Positions 19,421 through 27,610 of a stretch of 27,610 bases of DNA are shown here, one piece after another. Both the position numbers and the translations under genes were made by a program. A model generated the notes under the pieces. That model saw only the letters and a program-made list of their open reading frames with translations. It was not told the origin of the DNA and did no database searches. The stretch comes from Hofstenia miamia (lineage: Eukaryota; Xenacoelomorpha; Acoela; Hofsteniidae): assembly GCA_900660155.1 (NCBI GenBank), contig CABFPE010000496.1:32243-59852 (forward strand), in the 5' to 3' direction. The number at the start of each line of letters is the position of its first letter. Positions within the stretch are counted from its first letter, which is position 1.

Positions 19421-19830
19421 TGTAGAGTCACTTGGGGCCTACTTTTTTTGATCTTATTATTTTGGCACTCTGAAATAGTGTTGCATCTTTTTGACACTTT
19501 GATTTCCTGATTTGCTGCTATCTATTTGTATCAATTTCTTTTAATCAATTATTTTGAATTTTGAGTGTAGTTATTTGATAGTGTTAGTATTTGTCCCCTT
19601 GCTTTGAATTATGTGTGATTGCTTTTTTTAACTTGCAAGGGAAATTGTGCTTTGAAACTGTAAACAATTCAGGTAATAAGTTACAGATTTTGTAATAAAT
19701 ATCTGAGTTACTGTAGTGAAGCACACAATAAATTTGGCTTCCTTCTACTGCATTTGATATTTTCAAATAATTATCTGTTAACCCCCTTTAGATTCATTGT
19801 TAAAGATTTGGTAATGATAACTATTGCTTA
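19421..19830 (+). repeat. 3' LTR of element 2
   Basis: It starts TGTAGAGTCACTTGGGG after a polypurine tract. The part 19727-19829 is shared with the sequence before the protease at 12569-12680. Two AATAAA signals occur at about 19694 and 19728. The end is taken where similarity stops; the expected terminal CA is not clear (possibly at 19840). Confidence 0.75.
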
Positions 19831-19834
19831 AGAT

Positions 19835-22560
19835 CCAGCAACAATTCAGGAGGAAACTGCACTGGGCCTGGGACAACAAAAAGCTCCTTAACAGTGACAG
19901 CCTGAATCATGGATGCTTTAGGTTACAATTATGTGTAGGGCATAACATCTTTTATTTGATGTGTTCATACATGCACTTAATAATTTACACTTTACAAATA
20001 TACTATGCTGTTGATGAATGTGAATGCACAGCAATTATGTACCTGTTACTTATTATTTATTTACATGAGCTGAGATAAGAGAACTCTGAGATAAATTGTT
20101 TATTGAGCTAGAAATTAATAATTGAGACACACAATTAGCACTTTGGCAAATAAGGATGGCTTCAAAGATATGGCTTCAGCATTATGCTGCATGAATTGGT
20201 TACTGCTGGAGTTCTGTTTGGAATGGAATTTCTCTATTGGTTAGGCAAAAATCAGTGAACCACCAATCTATGTTTTCTGTTGGAATGCAGGTCACTCTCT
20301 GCTATGGTAGACTTTGCAACCTTTGATCCAAACTCTTGAGTTACACAGTACTGCTAGAGTAGCCAGAGCTCCCTTGTGATTCTACATTACTGCCTGGCCA
20401 AATTCCACAAAATTAGATTTGTTATTGTTCTAAATTATCTGGAAAATAGCAAGTTCAGTGGTTCAGAATTATACGAATTAGAATTTAGTTTAGATAATTT
20501 TTTTATTCTAAAACTGTAAAATTTCAATATGCTTGGTTTGCATGATTTTCATGTTTCTAATGCAGCTCTGATACACATTGATCTTTTCATCATAATGGTG
20601 GACTAACAAATAGCTGTAGATCTGTTGCTCCAAGCTCAAACATATGAGGTAATAGCAGAGAAATGTGCTCTGAGCTCTATTACAAATGAGGTTACCAACA
20701 TTTGGAAAACAATTAGAGCAAATTGACCTACTGATAATTATTGGCCCTGTGATCACAATAGCATCTCCTTCACAGACTTATCATTATGCTGTAGAAAGAT
20801 TGCTAATTACTATTCAATTTTCCTTAGAAGTGTCAGATCACACTGATTTCCATGCTATATTTTACAAAGAAACTGGCACTCCCAATTTCTATGCTTGTTC
20901 AGTTCTTTGGTTGCTCTCAATATACTTAACAGAAGCTGCAACATTAATCTTACCTCTTTTTAAACAAAAATGAGAACAGTTCAGAAAAACCAAGTTTCAC
21001 AAAATAGCTATCATTCCTATCTCTGCTAAACTTAAAAATTGGCTTTTATATGGTACCTCACTGGTAATATCACCACCAGCTAAAAATTCTAATCAAACAA
21101 CAACATTTGAGAAGTATTATAATTGTATCATTAACTGTGAAAACCCATTTGGAACTTTGCCAATTATACTAATTAGTAATAAACTCACCATTTTATCTGA
21201 AGATGTCCATATCATATCTGACCATGTATGAAAGTATATGTGGGGAGCTACCAGTGAGACAAAATTCATAATGCTTACAGATGATTTTTCTTCTCTGTCA
21301 ACCAATCACCTACAGCAATGAATTCCACATTCTACTGTTGTTTATTACAAAAAATCTCAACATTGCCTATTAGTTATAAAAAACAAATAATCTATAACTA
21401 CTGCAATGCACCCTAAGTTCTTCTAGAGTAGGATACAATTATCTATCAAATACAAAAAAGATGGGAGAGAAAGAATTCCTATTGAATTAATTGAACTTGA
21501 ACAACAATCAATCTCTGAGTTGCAAACACAGTAACATATCTAACCTCAACATAATTACAGTTAATGCCATGTCATCAACAACAAATTGACTTCAACAACA
21601 TTGAAAAACTTGGAGTAGACACTAGTCCAAAAAAATTCTGTTGGATCAAAATGGAATTAACTAATTATCTTATAAGAATAACTGTCACAGAACCAACAGA
21701 ATGCAACTAAACTGATTACCTGGCTCTTAATAAAATTTTATATATAGAGAGTTGGACACAAAATCAAATCATTATGCTACAGAAACCTCACTCTCAAATC
21801 ATGCTTGATGTGGAATATACATCCTCAAAGCTATGAATTTCACAAGAAAATGTATCAAGGTTTTTCAAAGACTTACCTTTTGATTCCCTATGGGAGCACA
21901 TATTTCAAGGACAAGTGATCTATCCTGTAACCATAGGGATCATGTAGCTGGATATAACACCCACAAATCACATGTCACTAGAAGATTGCATTGCTACTGA
22001 AAATAACTATTTTATTCTGTCTCCCTTGCTACACACTGCTGCTATTCAACCTTTATGGAGATCTAAAAATTGTAAGAAATGTTGTGTAAATATTCTACTA
22101 CCTGCTTAAGATCATTAAATCAACAACATTGGTGACTTAATTAAAAATATCAACTCCAACAAGTCCAAGCAGTCTAAGTTGAAACTCATTAAAGAAGATG
22201 ACACTTCCTGACTCTACTTTGATGGCCATATCCCACTAGAGCATGTAGTTTCAAAAGAGAAAACCTATCTCTGAACAAATTGATTACATTAAATCAAGTA
22301 TCTCTAAGCTACCAACACAAACTTTAATCTTTTTCTCTGGCATGGGAAACATTTTGCAGTCTAACTTAATTCAGGAAACCTTACAATATTACAACATCTC
22401 AAAGAGAATCAAAATCATCACAATGATGAGAACAGACATCTCTGATCCAGAAACAATGAATGAAGAAATTGTTTCAAGCAACATCTCAATATTTTTAATG
22501 AGATTAAGAATCATTCCAACTTACTGAGTTTCTTTAAATTCTTTTATCCCAATATGGCAA
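19835..22560 (+). pseudogene. ORF3 of element 1, main part, unknown function (split by a solo LTR)
   Basis: The frame resumes after element 2 with RRKLHWAWDNKKLL and breaks at 19931 for a solo LTR. It continues at 20390 with ICYCSKLSGK, ITNEVTNIWKTI, the YHYAVERLL block and a 95-codon open piece (20686-20973). A long Ser/Thr/Asn-rich middle follows. Near the C-terminus are LYFDGHIPLEHVVSKE, LIFFSGMGN and IKIITMMRTDISDPETMNEE (22342-22527), parallel to YIDGKI, ILFQASGD and IKIFTML in element 2. Over ten stops and shifts break it. The original protein would have been about 800-900 residues. It lies between integrase and the polypurine tract and has no recognised envelope features. Confidence 0.6.
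19932..20386. mobile_element. solo LTR (family W) in ORF3 of element 1
   Basis: 455 bp from TGTGTAGGGCATAACATC to GTGATTCTACA, with ATTA on each side (19928-19931, 20386-20389). The terminal A overlaps the right ATTA by one base. Without the insert the ORF3 frame passes straight from its FRL block to the ICYxSK block with the same spacing as element 2. No coding content. Confidence 0.75.
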
Positions 22561-22893
22561 TCACAGAGGATGACACTCACACTTCAGATGTTGATGGAAA
22601 ACTCACATTGATAATTGCTATTAAGTGATTTAGATTATATCTTAAGTTTACTCTTTGTTTATAAGAAAACTTAACAATCTTCACAATACTATTTGAATCT
22701 CTGATCAAAAGGAAAACTCTTGATTTTACAACTTTGCCAAGCATGTAAGCACACAACTGGAAGCTCTCTGCTAACCAACTATTCTGATATTTTCTCATGG
22801 AATGATCTTCATGGCATAGGTTTAGTAAAAAATGTTCAGTCTCTCATCAAACTGCAAAGACTTATTTTGGAGGACTAAATTATATTGCCCCAT
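22561..22893. other. 3' untranslated region of element 1
   Basis: About 330 bp between the last recognisable ORF3 block and the polypurine tract. It contains stop-rich frames only. A 73-codon minus-strand frame (22577-22798) has no motif. Confidence 0.45.
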
Positions 22894-22904
22894 TCAGGGG
22901 GGCA
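22894..22904 (+). promoter_or_regulatory. polypurine tract of element 1
   Basis: TCAGGGGGGCA stands directly before TGTGGCATAATGAC, the first bases of the 3' LTR. This fixes the LTR start at 22905. Confidence 0.8.
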
Positions 22905-23013
22905 TGTGGCATAATGACATTTCTAAATGCTTGGAACTTTGGTTGGTACTTTTTGCCAACAACAATATACTTAGAACCAACAAACACTTTCTTAAAACCA
23001 ACAGTACAAATTT

Positions 23014-23837
23014 ATTTTAAAAAATTTGTTTAAAATAGACAAGAAAGAGACATTATTTTAAAGAAAGTAAGAGGGCATAAAAACTAACTTTTATAATACA
23101 AAGTATATTATTAAATATAATTTATATGAGGGCTGGATGCTTAATTCTTCAAGTGAACTAATTAATATAACTAATTTGATGTATATTTAGCTTATATTAA
23201 TTGTGTTTTGTTTCTATAAATTAAAATTGTTTGAATTTGCATAATAAAAAATTCTCCAATTCTTTTTCCAAAAGTGAGTTGGTGAGGTTGCCCAGGAAAG
23301 CTTCATACAAAGATTTTTAACTCTTGATTAATAAGTAAATATTGTATTCAAAAACTGTGAACATGGTTATAGGCCTACTGGGGAAGAATCCATGCACTAT
23401 GGGCTATATACTACAAGTTATAAATAAAAAAATAGATGGAAAACCACTTACTATTAACAGAAGGATATGTTTATTTTAGGAGCAGTTATGTAACAATAGC
23501 AGAATGTGTTATTCTAGAAATTATTAAAAAACAGCATATACCAATCAGTTGAAGCTCTTCTAAAAATTATTACTTGAAAGACATATAATAGTGAAAATGA
23601 TCCATTACAAGTTCAATTACAATGGCATAAAAAATATTCACAAATGCTTGCCCTAATACTATTAATTTGCATACATATTTTAATCATTTCAGAAAAGTAA
23701 CTAGATATTCAAGATATTTTTATTACCTCAATAAAGCCTTCAAAGACTAAATCCACTTTGTAGGTGCATTGCTTATGCTGATTAAATAATTCTATTAAGT
23801 TTCAGAGTTTTTAATTATTATCAGATATACTTACTAT
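23014..23837. other. non-coding interior of the TIR transposon, left part
   Basis: AT-rich, no open frame over 60 codons and no match elsewhere in the window. It ends at the TTAC that flanks the family Y solo LTR. Confidence 0.5.
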
Positions 23838-23841
23838 TTAC

Positions 23842-25897
23842 TGTAGCATCATCCCACATAAATCAAAAATAACTGCAAACATTGAGCAGAATGGGAATAA
23901 GATCAAAGAAAAAATGATTAGAAATATTGTAATTAGTGTAGAATCAGTGGCTGGTAAGACTTTGCTAGAAACTTGATTGACTCTGCAGAAGGTTTAATTA
24001 GTGTTCAGCACAGCCACGATTCCAAGAAACAGTTTAGATTAGAACTTATAACGTTTATAGATGTAACATTGGTAATTCATCCAAGTAACAGAACTACTTT
24101 TAGGTAAGAACCAAGATGACCAATTCCTATGGCTTCCAGCCAAAGCGGAGCTTCCAGAAGTAAAGTGCTTAACCTATTGACTGGTGCTACCCTATCTGTC
24201 TCACTTGTTTAATTTCTATCTCAATTCGAAAAAACAACCTACTTCTCATTTTCATTGTTATCTCTCAGCTAACTATTAAATAATCTGTAATTGCCAGATA
24301 TTCGTGCTAGCCAACGGCATGGTATCATCACAGTGTTAGATCTTATAGGTGCATGTACGTGTTGAAATACGAACGAGAGATTTATTATTTCCATATGCGT
24401 AACAGTATACATAACTTAGAGAACCACAATTCGGACTGGAAAGATTGAAAGATCCCCAGAAGCAACTTGTTGCCCCGTGCTAATGAAAGCACTCCTGAAT
24501 TGTCGCCGATCTTAAGCAATAAATATCATTTAAAGTAATAAATAAATAAAAGATACAACGGTAAGAGCGGTAGTTAAGAGTAGACAAAGTCTATTGAACA
24601 TTCGCTACAGTTGTCTCAGCTTATATACAAATGTTTAACGATCACCTGCCTTTGTTTACAATAATCAAATGTCCACGTAATTTAACAGGATCAAAAATTT
24701 AACAGGATCAAATTCTTTCCCCTCGCAAAATTAAATTTGAGCAATCAATAAGCACCATCGAGGGGACGTCAAATTAGCAATAGCAACCTGAGATCGAAAA
24801 TAAACACTGATGTCAGGGTGACGTAGAAATACAAAATAAATGTTTAGAGAATAAAATAACCAAAAGTCCCCGAGCAACTCTACATTAGATCAATTAGAAT
24901 AATTTAAATTTATTTGTATTATGCAACCAAAAAAGAGAGATTAGTATCAGTCAATAAAAATAGTTTTGACAAAATGAGGGGGCGAAATCACTTCCATTAT
25001 TTTTAGCAGCCATCTTGGCAGAAAAAAAGTTTCAATTTGAATCAACAGGTACTTTTCTGAATTTACTATAAATAGATTAAAAACATTGTAAGAAGTTGAT
25101 AAAGAATTTTATTCAGAATTCTTATTTTGTTCTACTGTAACAGTTTGAATATTTAATGTGATGTTGGGCTAATCAAGCAGTGTTTAGTAGTGGTCTGGAT
25201 CCATCATAGAGAATGATTCTAGGGTCCCTGTACCAGACTATGAAAGTGCACTTAAGTTAGGTGTAGGGGTTTTCTCTTAATTAGAAAACTAGCAATTCGT
25301 TACTACATGTACTAGAATAATTAACTGTCAATAAACAGTTGGATGACTGAAACCTAGGAAATATATTAATACTATTTTAGATCCAAGTTAGTGACCCATA
25401 AATGACTGAAAAATTATAAATGTAAGTTAGGAAGCTGCTTGAAACTAAATATATTTAAAAATGCCAATATATTTTGGTAATGGCTACATGTAATATTAAT
25501 TAAGAAGATAGTAACAAGTCAGGTTGCAAATAGATAGAACACTTTTACAAAATAGAGTTTAAGTTGAATTGTGTTTTGTCTTGAGTATGCACTGAGCTAG
25601 GATAGGGTACACATAAACTGTATCAATGAGCTGAGAGGTGGCACTCAACCAAATGGAGGAAGTAGTGAAACTGGATGTGGAGATCAGCTTCAGGCAGATG
25701 CTCATTGTTGATCACTGGATAGATTACCACATGGCTTCATTACCTAAATAGTGAATGGTTAATTCTAGTCTACTTCATGTTAATGGAAACAAAAGCCAAG
25801 CAGTATGCAATAAGTAAATCCCTACACACAGAAATACAACTAGTGTTATACAGTAGCAATAGATATACAGTGACAATGCCTGGTAGAGGATGTTACA
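23842..25897. mobile_element. solo LTR (family Y), copy 2, in the TIR transposon, split by another solo LTR
   Basis: It runs from TGTAGCATCATCC to GATGTTACA with TTAC on both sides (23838-23841, 25898-25901). It matches copy 1 at 16404-18347 over its length once their own inserts are removed; net length is about 1.10 kb. The 61-codon frame at 25777-25962 crosses its end and is not a gene. Confidence 0.85.
23937..24884 (-). mobile_element. solo LTR (family Z), inside solo LTR family Y copy 2
   Basis: 948 bp from TGTAGAATCAGTGG to GCAACTCTACA with TTAG on each side (23933-23936, 24885-24888). Copy 1 of family Y has no such insert at the same place. On the minus strand TATATAAGC at 24619-24627 looks like a TATA box, which suggests minus orientation. 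CpG is much more frequent here than in the surrounding 20 kb. Confidence 0.82.
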
Positions 25898-27022
25898 TTA
25901 CTTCCCAAAGTTCATCACCTTCTAATTCTGATAGGCTAATACATTTATTTTTTGCAAATTAGGTTTCCTAGTTACACATCTCAAGCAATTTGCATTGTTG
26001 GTTTTAAGAAAGTGTTTATTAGTTTTAAGTATATCATTGTTGGCAAAAGTACCAACCTGGAACTTTCATTATTTCATTTAATTACAATTTCAATTTTATT
26101 TTTATGAATTTTTTCCAATTGTAATTTGGCAAAGTGCAAACAATGCTATTTATATTTAGTTTGAATTTCTGCTAATTTCAAAATATGGTAAAATTAAACA
26201 GAAACCAATTTTGTACCTGCCATGTATTTGCCTATGTTTTCACAGTATGCTTTTGTTTACAGATACCAGTTAATTTTGTATCAATATCCAAGTTTTGTTC
26301 ATTTTATTTCTTTTTCAAATTATTCTCAGTAAATTTTCTTGTTTTGGTTTTTACTAAAATATGTTTTTCTAATTTTTAACTGCATAGTTTAAGTGCACCC
26401 AGACAGCAGACAAGTTGACTGGTAAATACTTTAATTTAGGTTAGGTGTACAGCTAGGGCATTTTTACTGCTTGTTATTCCTTATTAAAATTGTTATTAAT
26501 GTTTTTATCTAAATTGCACAATGTGAGGAATGCAATGAACATAGGTTATTTTACTTGGCACTTAGGTTTATCACTTGCAGCCTAGAGTTAGGGCTTCTTT
26601 ACTCTTAATCTCCTGTTTACTTTTAACAATTAAGGATATAATGGTAGGAGGAGTTGGTTAATTTTTTGTAGCATTGGTCAATCCACACATCAGTTCAAAA
26701 CTCTCAATATGATAGAATAGTAGGAATACATGCTGATTTCTCAATGATGCCACATGGCAACTGCCTCAGGACTCTGAGTACATGCATTCTTTTGTTAATT
26801 ATTTATACCACTTTCAGTGGAAATGCAAATTAACCACAAGAAGATATTGAACCTTTTAAGAAAAGATCAAATCTTTCTATGATTGGACTGCAGGTGAAAC
26901 TATCCTTTCTCAATGTGCTGTGAAGAAGTCAGAAATTTTTTTTTAGAATGGCAGTTAATCCTAACTATCCTGCTTAGTTATGATTAGACTAGCACATAGG
27001 TTTACCACTTGCACCCAACAGT

Positions 27023-27610
27023 CCCAGATAACAAATTTTGGTCTAAACAATGTTGTTTTTTAGTTGTTTTTTTTATGGTTGTTTTAATGTTGAAATTGTA
27101 CCCTTTTGACTGGTCTAAACAACGTTGTTCCAACAATGTCACATTAGGTTGCTTTTTGGTTGTTTTTTCTGAATAAAAAAGCACTATTTTTAGGTCATAA
27201 CAACATTATTTTATGTTGCCCATGATTGTTCTAGCATTACTTTTATATGCAATACATCAAATTTATATTGATAATCAGTTCAAACATTGCTGTTTAAACT
27301 AACACAAGCCCAACAATGGGCAGAACAGTAATACAATAAATACATTAAATACAACATTTGCTGAAATTTTGAATGAATGTCTTGATTTTAAATGATAAAA
27401 ATAAGCATAAAAATCTGCCAAATTTAACAAAAAATTAAACTTTTAAAGTTAAGTATAATTTTGAAATAATACTTTCTTAAATTGTAAAGAATCTCTTCTG
27501 TTCAAAGGTAACTTTTTTATCTGATGGATAATTTGAAGGTGTCCAAATATTCATGAATAAATTATTTTGAAAATTTGCTTACCAAGTATATTATAATTTT
27601 TCACAAATTT
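27023..27610 (+). mobile_element. non-autonomous TIR DNA transposon (MITE family A), copy 3, cut by window end
   Basis: It starts CCCAGATAACAAATTTTGGT after GT and runs parallel to copy 2 (17521 onward) to the end of the window, about 588 bp. It carries the perfect palindrome AACAACGTTGTT at 27118-27129. It lies 26 bp beyond the 3' LTR of element 1. Confidence 0.88.

Larger units (their letters stand above)
12569..19830 (+). mobile_element. Ty3/gypsy-type LTR retrotransposon, element 2, nested in ORF3 of element 1
   Basis: The order is 5' LTR remnant, protease end, RT, RNase H, integrase C-terminus, ORF3, polypurine tract and 3' LTR. Gag, most of protease and the integrase zinc finger and core are missing. 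It is related to but distinct from element 1, since the proteins align with many differences. Element 1's ORF3 is recognisable again right after its 3' LTR (KLHWAW at about 19850), which shows element 2 landed inside that ORF. It carries a solo LTR with a MITE in its own ORF3. The left boundary and the flanking duplication are not established. Confidence 0.8.
22941..26057. mobile_element. non-autonomous TIR DNA transposon with 9-bp target duplication (Mutator/Merlin-like)
   Basis: The ends GGTTGGTACTTTTTGCC and the complement GGCAAAAGTACCAACC open inverted repeats about 73 bp long (22941-23013 against 25985-26057) with scattered mismatches. TGGAACTTT flanks both sides (22932-22940, 26058-26066), and the 5' LTR of element 1 shows the same site with a single copy. 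A 9-bp duplication with GG-starting ends fits Mutator-like or Merlin-like elements. Without the LTR insert inside, it is about 1.06 kb with no transposase, so it must have been moved in trans. Confidence 0.87.
3749..26996 (+). mobile_element. Ty3/gypsy-type LTR retrotransposon, element 1 (decayed, with nested inserts)
   Basis: The order is 5' LTR, gag with a zinc knuckle, aspartic protease (DTGAS), RT remnant, integrase, ORF3, polypurine tract and 3' LTR, all on the plus strand. Protease before RT and RNase H with integrase last is the Ty3/gypsy order. The span is 23 kb only because of inserts: a LINE, a MITE, element 2, a solo LTR and a TIR transposon. Without them it is roughly 8.5 kb. The RT core and RNase H are deleted and every gene is broken. 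The two LTRs are clearly diverged, so the insertion is old. No convincing flanking duplication remains. Confidence 0.85.
22905..26996 (+). repeat. 3' LTR of element 1, split by a TIR transposon
   Basis: Bases 22905-22940 match the start of the 5' LTR, and 26067-26994 match the rest (for example CATTATTTCATTTAATTAC and GTACCTGCCATGTATTTGCC). A 3117-bp transposon and one copy of its 9-bp duplication lie between. The end is placed at GATTAGACTAGCACA by comparison with the 5' copy. Several small deletions relative to the 5' LTR are visible, for instance near 26590. Confidence 0.85.

Noticed and set aside
18352..22560. ORF3 as a hydrolase (SGNH-like) on the basis of GxGN and late Asp/His residues
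   Set aside because: The order and spacing of the needed blocks cannot be shown in these broken copies; the impression is too weak to claim.
23842..25897. Similarity between 23842-25897 and 16404-18347 as captured ORF3 coding sequence in the TIR transposon
   Set aside because: The similarity starts and ends at TG/CA-type termini with 4-bp duplications in both places and ORF3 is continuous without it, so it is a solo LTR.

Overview
The window is about 27.6 kb of AT-rich, gene-poor eukaryotic DNA made almost entirely of dead transposable elements. I see no host protein-coding gene and no RNA gene. A mariner/Tc1-type transposase, Ty3/gypsy elements with gag, protease, RT, RNase H and integrase remains, a non-LTR (LINE) retrotransposon and a primer-binding site matching an animal tRNA-Arg 3' end point to a metazoan, most likely an invertebrate and perhaps an arthropod. 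The species cannot be named from sequence alone. Two single 'n' bases (1548, 2359) mark assembly joins.

Layout. Bases 1-938 hold the 3' part of a broken mariner-like transposase and its right end. An 810-bp identical second copy (1549-2358) follows, bounded by the two Ns. An (AT)n tract and about 1.2 kb of gene-free AT-rich DNA come next. From 3749 to about 26996 lies one old Ty3/gypsy-type element, here called element 1: 5' LTR, gag, protease, RT remnant, integrase, a third ORF (ORF3), polypurine tract and 3' LTR. It has been hit repeatedly. A LINE (6726-8839) splits its protease. A terminal-inverted-repeat MITE (10426-11246) splits its integrase. A second, related gypsy element (element 2, about 12569-19830), a solo LTR (19932-20386) and a non-autonomous TIR transposon (22941-26057, inside the 3' LTR) follow. 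Some of these inserts carry inserts of their own. A miniature LTR element (TRIM-like, 11712-12460) lies just left of element 2. A solo LTR (16404-18347) sits in element 2's ORF3 and holds a second MITE (17521-18339). A related solo LTR (23842-25897) sits in the TIR transposon and holds a further solo LTR (23937-24884). A third MITE copy begins at 27023 and runs off the window.

Most insertion boundaries can be fixed to the base. Target-site duplications (TSDs) are visible, and removing the insert rejoins the interrupted frame or matches an empty paralogue. TSD lengths differ by class: 2 bp for the MITE, 4 bp for the LTR elements, 6 bp for the LINE and 9 bp for the TIR transposon.

The two gypsy elements are damaged in complementary ways. 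Element 1 keeps gag, protease and integrase but has lost the RT core and RNase H. Element 2 keeps RT and RNase H but has lost gag, most of protease and the integrase core. Both carry a homologous ORF3 after pol that I do not recognise. This ORF3 is the best candidate here for something undescribed. Five catalytic or conserved Asp codons have become Asn, all by changes that read as CpG to CpA, which suggests cytosine-methylation decay of these elements.
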